From Pseudonocardiales bacterium (lineage in GTDB: Bacteria; Actinomycetota; Actinomycetes; Mycobacteriales; Pseudonocardiaceae), in contig JAFATA010000074.1 of the NCBI GenBank assembly GCA_019244165.1, positions 1-64,000 on the forward strand: 64,000 nucleotides of DNA, in the 5' to 3' direction. Below the pieces are notes generated by a model that was given only the letters and a program-made list of their open reading frames with translations, was not told where the DNA came from and ran no database searches. Shown in pieces: positions 56,958 to 64,000 of this stretch (positions are counted from its first letter, which is position 1; each line of letters begins with the position of its first letter). The translations under genes were made by a program, and so were the position numbers.

Positions 56958-58301
56958 ATGGACCGCCAGCAGGAATTCGTGCTGCGCACGCTGGAGGAAC
57001 GCGACATCCGGTTCGTTCGGTTGTGGTTTACTGACGTGCTCGGCTACCTCAAGTCGGTGGCGGTGGCACCAGCTGAGCTAGAGGGAGCCTTCGCCGAGGG
57101 CATTGGTTTCGACGGGTCGGCTATCCAGGGTTTCGCCCGTGCCTACGAGTCCGACATGATCGCGAAACCGGACCCCGCCACCTTCCAGGTGCTGCCCTGG
57201 GAAAACCCGAACGGGGTGCACTACTCGGCCCGGATGTTCTGCAACATCGCCATGCCCGACGGTTCGCCGTCCTGGGCCGACCCACGGCATGTGCTGACCC
57301 GGGCCCTGTCCAAGGCGGCGGTCAGCGGGTTCACCTGCTACGTGCACCCTGAGATCGAGTTCTACCTGCTGCGTGACCTGCCTGACAACGGTTCCGAGCC
57401 GGTACCCGCCGACTCCGGTGGGTACTTTGACCAGGCCAGTCACGACGCTGCTCCGCACTTTCGCCGGCACACCATCGAGGCGCTGGAGCAGATGGGCATC
57501 TCGGTGGAGTTCAGCCATCACGAGGGCGCCCCGGGTCAGCAAGAGATCGACCTGCGCTACGCCGACGCGCTCACGATGGCCGACAACATCATGACTTTCC
57601 GGTACGTGGTGAAGGAGGTCGCGATCACTCAGGGGGTGCGCGCCTCGTTCATGCCCAAGCCCTACACCGCCCAGCCCGGCTCGGCCATGCACACCCACAT
57701 GAGTCTGTTCGAGGGCGACCGTAACGCCTTCCACGACGATGACCACCCCTACGAGCTGTCCATCACCGGCCAAGCCTTCATCGCCGGGGTCCTGGCGCAT
57801 GCCCGGGAATTCACCGCGGTGACCAACCAGTGGGTGAACTCCTACAAGCGGCTGATTGTCGGGGGAGAGGCCCCCACCGCGGTGTGCTGGGGACACGCGA
57901 ACCGCTCGGCGCTGGTCCGGGTGCCGATGTACTCACCGGGCAAAGCGTCCAGCCGGCGGGTGGAGATCCGCAGCCCGGACTCGGCGTGCAACCCCTACCT
58001 CGCCTACGCGGTGGTCCTCGCCGCCGGGTTGCGGGGCGTGCAGCAGAACTACGAGCTGCCGCCCGCCGCGGAGGACGATGTGTGGGCCCTGTCTGAGCAG
58101 GAACGGAGGGCGGCGGGTTATGCGCCGTTGCCGCAGAACCTTTCCGAGGCGCTGGTCGAGATGGAGAATTCTGAGCTGGTCGCCGAGACCCTCGGAGAGC
58201 ACGTCTTCGACTTCTTCCTGCGCAACAAGCGCGCCGAGTGGGACAGCTACCGACGTCACGTCACGCCCTATGAGCTGCGCACCTACCTGCCCGTTCTGTA
58301 A
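56958..58301 (+). CDS. glnA2: Type I glutamine synthetase, GlnA2-like
   Basis: 447 aa. The beta-grasp domain carries GIGFDGSAIQGFARAYESDM. The catalytic barrel carries CYVHPEIEFYLL, EFSHHEGAPGQQEIDLRYAD, FMPKPYTAQPGSAMHTHMS, the NSYKRL loop and RVEIRSPDSACNPYLAYAVV. A tyrosine is kept in the QNYELPP segment where GSI-beta enzymes are adenylylated, and the adenylyltransferase gene glnE lies 3 kb downstream. In mycobacteria this position is held by glnA2, distinct from the main glnA1. Confidence 0.9.
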   Translation: MDRQQEFVLRTLEERDIRFVRLWFTDVLGYLKSVAVAPAELEGAFAEGIGFDGSAIQGFARAYESDMIAKPDPATFQVLPWENPNGVHYSARMFCNIAMPDGSPSWADPRHVLTRALSKAAVSGFTCYVHPEIEFYLLRDLPDNGSEPVPADSGGYFDQASHDAAPHFRRHTIEALEQMGISVEFSHHEGAPGQQEIDLRYADALTMADNIMTFRYVVKEVAITQGVRASFMPKPYTAQPGSAMHTHMSLFEGDRNAFHDDDHPYELSITGQAFIAGVLAHAREFTAVTNQWVNSYKRLIVGGEAPTAVCWGHANRSALVRVPMYSPGKASSRRVEIRSPDSACNPYLAYAVVLAAGLRGVQQNYELPPAAEDDVWALSEQERRAAGYAPLPQNLSEALVEMENSELVAETLGEHVFDFFLRNKRAEWDSYRRHVTPYELRTYLPVL

Positions 58302-58340
58302 TCGATCGACGCGCCGGGCTGCCGGGGTGAGGATGGCGGG

Positions 58341-59210
58341 ATGAACGGCCGGCTGCATCGCGACCTCGCGGAGTTCACCACGCTCACCCAGCCGCTGCTG
58401 CAGGCCGATCCGATCCGCCACAACCTCGCGCTCACCGCGCTTACTTTACTGCCGCGGATGCCCGACGCCGCCGCTCATCCACCGGTATTGCTCAGCGTGT
58501 ACCGGGCCGGCGTCCTGGCCGGAGCGGCGGTGCGTCTGCCGCCCTCCGATCTGATCGTCAGCGGGCTGCCTGCGGAATGCGCCGGTGCGGCGGTCGAGGT
58601 GCTCGCCCCCAGCCACCAAGGTTTGCCTGGCACCGTCGGGCCGCGCAGTGAGGCGGAAGGGTTCGCGCGCCGCTGGTCAGCCCGCACCGGCATCTCGGCG
58701 CACGAGCGAATGGCGCAACGGGTGTTTGCCCTGGGTCAGCTCACCCCACCCCGTGGTGTTCGGGGTGCTCCCCGGCAAGCTGACGCCGATGACCTCGAGC
58801 TGCTGGCACAGTGGCGGGAGGAGTTCGCCAGCGAGGCGACCGGCGGGCTGCGCGGCCCCGGGACCGCCCGGCAACAGGCCAGGGGCAGTCTGGCGGTGGG
58901 CACCGCGGCGCTGCTGTGGGAGATCGCTGGGCAGCCGGTGGCCTGGGCATCAGCCACTGCCCCGGTGGCCGGCATGTCCCGGATCGGGCCGGTGTATACG
59001 CCGCCGCGGTATCGCGGGCACGGGTATGGCAGCGCCGTCACCGCAGCCGCCGCGGGCTGGGCCCGGCAGGCCGGTGCGCAGCACGTGGTGTTGTTCACCG
59101 ACCTGGCGAACCCCGTGTCCAATGCGATCTACCCGCGGATCGGCTTCCGTCCGGTGCACGACGCCGTGGAGATCGCGTTCACGCTCCCGCCAGAACGCGG
59201 GTCAGCCTGA
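58341..59210 (+). CDS. GNAT-family N-acetyltransferase (289 aa)
   Basis: The C-terminal half is a GNAT domain: acetyl-CoA site PVYTPPRYRGHGYGSAVTAA (Q/R-x-x-G-x-G/A type) and FTDLANPVSNAIYPRIGF. The N-terminal half (DPIRHNLALTALTLLPRMP) is the extra domain seen in many actinobacterial GNAT enzymes of unknown substrate. It starts 39 bp after glnA2. Its 3' end (59173-59227) is copied at 61179-61233, just before glnE. Confidence 0.88.
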   Translation: MNGRLHRDLAEFTTLTQPLLQADPIRHNLALTALTLLPRMPDAAAHPPVLLSVYRAGVLAGAAVRLPPSDLIVSGLPAECAGAAVEVLAPSHQGLPGTVGPRSEAEGFARRWSARTGISAHERMAQRVFALGQLTPPRGVRGAPRQADADDLELLAQWREEFASEATGGLRGPGTARQQARGSLAVGTAALLWEIAGQPVAWASATAPVAGMSRIGPVYTPPRYRGHGYGSAVTAAAAGWARQAGAQHVVLFTDLANPVSNAIYPRIGFRPVHDAVEIAFTLPPERGSA

Positions 59211-59246
59211 CGCACGTGACCCGACTGTCCGGGAGGCCCACATAGG

Positions 59247-60680
59247 TCAGAGGGCGGTGGCGGTCAGGCGCTCGCGTAGCTCGGCGACTCCGGGGCTGGT
59301 GTGTAGAGGTTCCAGTACGGTGTTCAGCGCGCGCAGCCGGCCATAGGCCCGGGGGGAGTGCACCGCGGTGACCGCGTCCAGGGCCTGGTGACCCACCGCG
59401 ACGGCGGTGTCGATGTCCCCGGCGATGGCGTGCGCCCCGGCCAGGTCGGACAAATACAGCGCTCGGCCCCGGGCGTGGTCGGGGCCGAACTGGTCCAAGG
59501 CGTGGCGCAGCAGCGGCACCGCCCGCCCGGCGGCACGAGGGTCGCGCTCGTGCCGCGCGAGCGCGTAGTACGTACCGCCCTGGATTACGGCGAGGCGGAG
59601 GCCGTTGAGCCAGGCGCCCCAGGGTGGACGGGCCTGGTGATCGATGCTGGCGAACTGCTCCTCGGCCTGGTGCAGGGCACGGTCACAAGCCCGGGCATCA
59701 CCTCGGGCGGCGTGCGCGCGGGCCGAGACGCCGGACAGAGCGTTGGCGGTGGACGCGGAGAGGGGGTGTGCTCCGACCGCGGCGGCCTGGCCGATGTGGA
59801 CCAGCTTGAGCGCCTCGTCTGGGCGGCCGAGATGCACTGCTTGGCTCGCCATGTCGTAGAGCAGGTAGGCGGTGAGGTCACTACCGAGCGGGTGCTCGCA
59901 GTCCCGGGCGAGCCCCAGGCCGATCATCCACAGCCGCCGGGCGGCGTCATGGTCGGTGACATCGAAGCTCATGAAGCCGGTGACCAACGCCAGGTGTGCG
60001 GTGGCGATCATGAGGCGGGGCCGCAGCTCGGCGGCAATCTGGGCGTCGAGCAGGGGCAGGACCGAGCGCAGGTGTGACACGGCGAGGTCCCGGATCGGCC
60101 CGGATCCCGTGGCGAGGTCCTGACGGGTGTAGGTGGCGGTGGCCTGCTCGATGACCTCGACATCACTGGCCCCCAGGTGGCGGGTGCCAGGGGACTCAGC
60201 CTGCGGTACGAGAGCAAGCAGCCGGTGGAAGTCCACTCCGGTGGCACCGAAGGTGAGCGCGGTGACCTGCTCTATGAAGTCCCTCCTGCGTTCCACCCAG
60301 CTGCCCCTCCGGTCGGCCTCCGCTGCGCTTCCTACCGTAACCCCGTAGCGGAACCCGAGCTTGCCCGCAGGGATCCCCAGCACGTTGGCGACCCTGACGA
60401 CGGCGGCGGTGTCGGTGAGTGACCGCTGACCATTCTCGATCTTGGACATGGTGGCCTGGTCCAGGCCGAGGAGCGCGCCCAGCACGTGCTGACTACAGCG
60501 GGTCTCAACACGCACCCGGCGGAAGATCGGTCCGAAGTCCAGTCGTGCCAGTGCGGCGCTCAGGCGTGGGTCGTCGTAGAAGCCTGCGGGCAACACCACT
60601 TCACGCCCACCGGTGCCATTGCGGCTGCGGTGCGGCTGAGTCCCGCGGTCCGGGCAGGGTCGCTCCCCCCAGTGAGTCAT
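59247..60680 (-). CDS. XRE-family regulator with long helical C-terminal domain (477 aa)
   Basis: The helix-turn-helix is at about residues 55-110 (CSQHVLGALLGLDQATMSKI, ENGQRSL). The remaining 360 residues are TPR-like helices. ATG 60680 is preceded by TACAGT and 6 bases, suggesting a leaderless message; GTG 60599 is an alternative start. The class resembles the regulator at 2064-3251. It is on the opposite strand to its neighbours and inside the block bounded by GNAT-end repeats, which suggests insertion. Confidence 0.75.
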   Translation of the reverse strand: MTHWGERPCPDRGTQPHRSRNGTGGREVVLPAGFYDDPRLSAALARLDFGPIFRRVRVETRCSQHVLGALLGLDQATMSKIENGQRSLTDTAAVVRVANVLGIPAGKLGFRYGVTVGSAAEADRRGSWVERRRDFIEQVTALTFGATGVDFHRLLALVPQAESPGTRHLGASDVEVIEQATATYTRQDLATGSGPIRDLAVSHLRSVLPLLDAQIAAELRPRLMIATAHLALVTGFMSFDVTDHDAARRLWMIGLGLARDCEHPLGSDLTAYLLYDMASQAVHLGRPDEALKLVHIGQAAAVGAHPLSASTANALSGVSARAHAARGDARACDRALHQAEEQFASIDHQARPPWGAWLNGLRLAVIQGGTYYALARHERDPRAAGRAVPLLRHALDQFGPDHARGRALYLSDLAGAHAIAGDIDTAVAVGHQALDAVTAVHSPRAYGRLRALNTVLEPLHTSPGVAELRERLTATAL

Positions 60681-60870
60681 CCGATCACTGTAGCCGTGCT
60701 TTGTCCCAGCGCCATGGGCACAGCGTCATGACGGGGGCTCATGGTCGGGTGCCGTTGCGGTGGGTGCGAGCACTGCCGTGTGATCAAGGCACCAGAGTCG
60801 GGAGGAGGGCAGCGCGTCATCTAATCTGATCGAGAGGCGCGTGTCACGGAGCGCCGTAGAGGGTTCAAAG

Positions 60871-61083
60871 ATGTCGAGCGTCGCGATGCTCAGATGGATG
60901 ACGGGAGCCGTCGCCTTTTGGTTCACGGTCTTGGGCATGATGTGCGTGCCGGAAATGCTCGCGGAACGCCGGTACCGGTTGCAGCAGGAGGCGCGGCGCG
61001 CGGCTCTACGACGGCACAACGCGAGTCGCCATCAGCACCGGCGCCCCATCGCGTGTCGCGAGACCGAGGGCACGCCCGGCTAA
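60871..61083 (+). CDS. Possible small single-helix membrane peptide
   Basis: From ATG 60871 (or GTG 60841) the frame has one hydrophobic segment (WMTGAVAFWFTVLGMMCVPE) followed by a very basic tail (RRYRLQQEARRAALRRHN). No clear ribosome site is seen and no family is known. It may be real or chance coding in GC-rich DNA. It is the only candidate gene in 60681-61178. Confidence 0.35.
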   Translation: MSSVAMLRWMTGAVAFWFTVLGMMCVPEMLAERRYRLQQEARRAALRRHNASRHQHRRPIACRETEGTPG

Positions 61084-61287
61084 AGGAAAAAGCGCGCTCG
61101 CCGCGCGGCAGGTCTCCGAGGCAGCTGGGGCGGTCGGCTCGCGTTGTCATGGTGTGGCCGCGTGGCGTCCCGTCGCCCTCGCGTTCACGCGCTCGCCAGA
61201 GCGCGGATTAGCCTGACGCACGTGACCCGACTGCGTGTGCAGTGGCCCTCCCAGCCGCTGCTGGACCACTAGCGTCTGGAGCGCGTC

Positions 61288-64000
61288 GTGGCCGAAAGCA
61301 GGCGGGCCGCCCCTTCCCTGGCGCGACTGGGACTCACCGACAGCGGCGCCGCGGACACCCTGACTCGGCTGGGTTGGTGGCGTCACGGGCAGGCCTGCCC
61401 GGAGGCGGAGGACGTGCTGTGGGCGCTGTCCCGGGCACCCGATCCCAACCTGGCGCTGCGCACCTTGGCCCGGCTGGCCAGCGCCCTAGGGGATAGGGCC
61501 CTGGGGGATGGGGCCATCGGGCCGGGATGGGCCGAGCTGGGCGGGTTGCTGTGCCACGACCCCGGGGTACGCGGGCGGCTGCTCGCCGTGCTCGGCTCCT
61601 CGACCGCACTCGGGGATCACCTCGTCGCCGACCCGGCGCGCTGGCACGGCCTGGCCACTTCGGAGGCGACCCAGGTGGACTGGGCGGATCACGCGGTGCA
61701 ACGGCTGCTCGCTGCCGTCGGCACCGAGTCCCCCTCCGCGCCTGCGCGGGCGCTGCGAAACACCTACCGTGACCTGATCGGCGAGCTCGCGGCCGCCGAC
61801 CTCGCGGCCGTGGTGGAGACCGAACTACCGGTGGTGCCCTTCGAGCAGGTCACCGAGGCGCTCGCCGAGCTCGCGGTCGGGGTGCTGCGCGCCGCGCTGG
61901 CCGTCGCGGTGACTGAGGTGGCCCCCGGCGGGCAACCACCCCGGCTCGCCGTGATCGGGATGGGCAAGTGCGGCGGGGCCGAGCTCAATTACGTCTCCGA
62001 CGTTGACGTGATCTTCGTAGCTGGTTCCGAGGAGGAGCTGGGTGCGGCCACCAAGCTGGCCTCGGCGACCATCCGGCTGGCGTCGGCGTGCTTTGAGGTC
62101 GACACAGCGCTGCGCCCGGAAGGCAAGGCCGGCGCGCTGGTGCGCACCCTGCAAGGGCACCTGTCCTACTACCGCCGGTGGGCCAAGACCTGGGAGTTCC
62201 AGGCGCTGCTCAAGGCCCGTCCGATCGCTGGTGACCTCGAGCTCGGTGCCCGCTACCTCCAGGCCCTCACCCCCCTGGTGTGGACCGCCGCGGACCGGGA
62301 GAACTTCGTGACCGAGGTCCAGGCGATGCGCCGCCAGGTCGCCGACCATGTTCCCACCGAACTGCGGGACCGGGAGCTCAAGCTGGGCCAGGGCGGCCTG
62401 CGCGACGTGGAGTTCGCCGTACAGCTGTTGCAGCTGGTGCACGGCCGCACCGACACCTCGCTGCGGGTCGCGTCCACCGTGAAGGCGTTGGCCGCGCTGA
62501 GCGCGGGTGGGTACGTCGGCCGGGACGACGCCGCGAACCTCGCGGCCTCCTACCGGTTCCTGCGCCTGCTGGAGCACCGGTTGCAGCTGCAGAAGCTGCG
62601 CCGCACCCACCTGCTCCCGGCTGACGACGACACGACGGGATGGCGCTGGCTGGCCCGCGCCGCCGGGATACGACCGACCGGACGGCACGACGCTGCCGGA
62701 GCGCTGCGCATGGAGTACACCCGGCAGTCCCACCGGGCCCGCCGGCTACACCAGAAGCTGTTCTACCGGCCGCTGCTGGAGGCCGTAGCCAGGGTGCCCA
62801 CCGAGGCCTACCGGCTCTCGGAGTCCTCGGCGAAGGCACGGCTGGCGGCGCTGGGCTACGCCTCACCGCAGGGGGCGCTGAACCATCTCCGGGCACTCAC
62901 CGACGGAGTGTCACGCCGGGCAGCCATCCAGTCCACGCTGCTGCCCGTCCTGCTGGAGTTCCTCGCCGACACCCCAGACCCCGACCGTGGGTTGGCCGCC
63001 TACCGGCGGGTCTCCGAGGCGCTCCGTGACACCCCGTGGTACCTGCGGTTTCTGCGCGACGAAGGCGTGGTAGCCCAACGGCTGATGGAGTTGCTGGGCA
63101 CCTCCCGGATGGTGGCCGAGCTGCTGGTCCGCTCACCCGAGGCGCTGCAGCTGCTGGCCGATCCGGACGAGCTGGCTGGCCGTGATCCGGTGGAGGTGGC
63201 GACGTCGCTACGCTCCACCGCCTGCCGTTACCGCGACCCCGGCGCCGCGGTGGTGGCCGCCAGGGCGCTGCGCCGCCACGAGCTGTTCCGGATCGCCTGC
63301 GCTGACTTGCTCGGACTGCTCGACGTCACCGTGGTGTGTGCTGACCTGTCCTCGGTGTGGACCGCGGTGCTGGCCTCGGCGTTGGACGTCGCACTGCGTG
63401 CGGAGATCGAACGCAGGCAGGCCGAGCCGGCCCGGATCGCGGTGATCGGGATGGGCCGGTTGGGAGGCGCGGAGCTGGGCTACGGCTCGGACGCCGACGT
63501 TCTGTTCGTCTGTGAGGCGCTCCCGGATGCGCAGGCCGGGACCCACCCGGAGACCGACGCCGTGCGTTTCGCCTCCTCCGTTGCCGAGTCGGTGCGTACC
63601 CTGCTCGGCTCGCCCAGCCAGGACCCACCGCTGCTGGTGGACACCGGGCTGCGTCCCGAGGGGCGCTCCGGCCCGTTGGTGCGCACCCTGGCCTCTTACC
63701 AGGCCTACTACACCCAGTGGGCGCAGCCCTGGGAGGCGCAGGCATTGTTGCGGGCTACCCCGGTGGCGGGTGATGTGGAGCTGGGGAAGCGGTTCATCTC
63801 GGTCATCGACCCGGTGCGCTACCCCGCAGGGGGGCTGAGCCCGCGCCAGGCCACCGAGATCCGCCGGATCAAGGCCAGAGTCGACACTGAGCGACTGCCT
63901 CGCGGCGCCGACCGGACGACCCACACCAAGCTCGGCCGCGGTGGGCTGGCCGACGTGGAATGGACTATCCAGCTGCTGCAGTTGCAGCACGCCCACGAGG
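61288..64000 (+). CDS. glnE: Glutamine synthetase adenylyltransferase/deadenylase, 3' end cut off
   Basis: GTG 61288 follows GGAG by 7 bases; 904 codons are present and the frame is open at the window edge, so about the last 100 residues are missing. Two nucleotidyltransferase domains are visible: the first with GMGKCGGAELNYVSDVD (deadenylylase), the second with GMGRLGGAELGYGSDAD (adenylylase), each followed by a helical domain with LGQGGLRDVEF or LGRGGLADVEW. It switches glutamine synthetase by modifying a tyrosine. A 15-bp repeat near the N-terminus encodes ALGD repeats. Confidence 0.95.
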   Translation, partial: MAESRRAAPSLARLGLTDSGAADTLTRLGWWRHGQACPEAEDVLWALSRAPDPNLALRTLARLASALGDRALGDGAIGPGWAELGGLLCHDPGVRGRLLAVLGSSTALGDHLVADPARWHGLATSEATQVDWADHAVQRLLAAVGTESPSAPARALRNTYRDLIGELAAADLAAVVETELPVVPFEQVTEALAELAVGVLRAALAVAVTEVAPGGQPPRLAVIGMGKCGGAELNYVSDVDVIFVAGSEEELGAATKLASATIRLASACFEVDTALRPEGKAGALVRTLQGHLSYYRRWAKTWEFQALLKARPIAGDLELGARYLQALTPLVWTAADRENFVTEVQAMRRQVADHVPTELRDRELKLGQGGLRDVEFAVQLLQLVHGRTDTSLRVASTVKALAALSAGGYVGRDDAANLAASYRFLRLLEHRLQLQKLRRTHLLPADDDTTGWRWLARAAGIRPTGRHDAAGALRMEYTRQSHRARRLHQKLFYRPLLEAVARVPTEAYRLSESSAKARLAALGYASPQGALNHLRALTDGVSRRAAIQSTLLPVLLEFLADTPDPDRGLAAYRRVSEALRDTPWYLRFLRDEGVVAQRLMELLGTSRMVAELLVRSPEALQLLADPDELAGRDPVEVATSLRSTACRYRDPGAAVVAARALRRHELFRIACADLLGLLDVTVVCADLSSVWTAVLASALDVALRAEIERRQAEPARIAVIGMGRLGGAELGYGSDADVLFVCEALPDAQAGTHPETDAVRFASSVAESVRTLLGSPSQDPPLLVDTGLRPEGRSGPLVRTLASYQAYYTQWAQPWEAQALLRATPVAGDVELGKRFISVIDPVRYPAGGLSPRQATEIRRIKARVDTERLPRGADRTTHTKLGRGGLADVEWTIQLLQLQHAHE
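61483..61527 (+). repeat. 15-bp tandem repeat near the glnE start
   Basis: GCCCTAGGGGATAGG (61483-61497) and GCCCTGGGGGATGGG (61498-61512) are followed by a diverged third unit (61513-61527). The repeat keeps frame and adds ALGDRALGDGAIG to the N-terminal region. Confidence 0.75.

Larger units (their letters stand above)
59173..61233 (+). repeat. Direct repeats of the GNAT 3' end flanking an inserted block
   Basis: 59173-59227 and 61179-61233 align over 55 bp without gaps with five mismatches. The first copy includes the GNAT stop codon. The second copy lies 55 bp before the glnE start and has no open frame. Between them are the XRE regulator and a small ORF. Removing one copy and the interval would join the GNAT gene directly to glnE. 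Confidence 0.85.

Overview
The window comes from a high-GC actinobacterium. The gene content points to the Pseudonocardiales or a close relative of the mycobacteria: a SufR-led SUF operon, glnA2 and glnE, panB near a TAP-type secreted hydrolase, an lprG-P55 pair, an F420 reductase (npdG), GTG and TTG starts, and several leaderless-looking promoters. No tRNA, rRNA or CRISPR array was recognised.

Layout. (1) 1-2060 is accessory: an IS66 transposase end, a low-GC hypothetical gene, strong hairpins, and a small BldC/MerR-like HTH gene preceded by four spaced direct repeats. (2) 2064-5664 holds an XRE-type regulator, ribBA-ribH (riboflavin) and a PH-domain membrane protein. (3) 6073-12809 is the SUF iron-sulfur operon: sufR, sufB, sufD, a Rieske ferredoxin, sufC, sufS, sufU, sufT, mostly joined by 4-bp start/stop overlaps. 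(4) 12899-20595 is an eroded accessory zone: an RCK potassium channel, a frameshifted ClC relic, a VapC relic, recQ with a hybrid-looking tail, an HTH gene facing a palindromic operator pair and tiny ORFs, IS3 and recQ relics, and a lower-GC trpS behind a truncated DUF5753 gene. (5) 20805-27112 has membrane proteins and an Mrp-type cation/proton antiporter operon (mrpE, F, G, a DUF4040 subunit, B, C, D). (6) 27391-30143 contains an encapsulin operon: a DUF5709 protein, a hemerythrin cargo with a C-terminal targeting tail, and the encapsulin shell. (7) 30282-35614 is mixed metabolism: a methyltransferase, a 3-hydroxyisobutyrate dehydrogenase-like enzyme, a UbiA prenyltransferase, an SDR, a DUF427 protein and a HicB-like protein. 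(8) 35795-43169 is a compact type IV secretion-like locus (VirB2-, VirB3-, VirB4-, VirB6- and VirB8-like proteins and a NlpC/P60 wall hydrolase) with no relaxase or coupling ATPase in view. (9) 43166-46105 has npdG, panB, and a PIMT-type methyltransferase translationally coupled to a 45-residue charged peptide, a layout like imiditide RiPP loci. (10) 46323-51271 has a VapBC pair and a small island bounded by direct copies of the nadE 3' end. (11) 51203-64000 is core: nadE, a TAP hydrolase, P55-lprG, glnA2, a GNAT enzyme, and glnE running off the window end. Between the GNAT gene and glnE lies a second insert (XRE regulator) bounded by copies of the GNAT gene's 3' end.

Three themes recur. Short in-frame tandem duplications of 12-18 bp sit near gene ends. 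Two inserts are flanked by duplicated 3' gene ends. Broken genes cluster around 14.8-20.6 kb. The most novel candidates are the peptide-methyltransferase pair at 44.8-46.1 kb and the type IV secretion-like locus.
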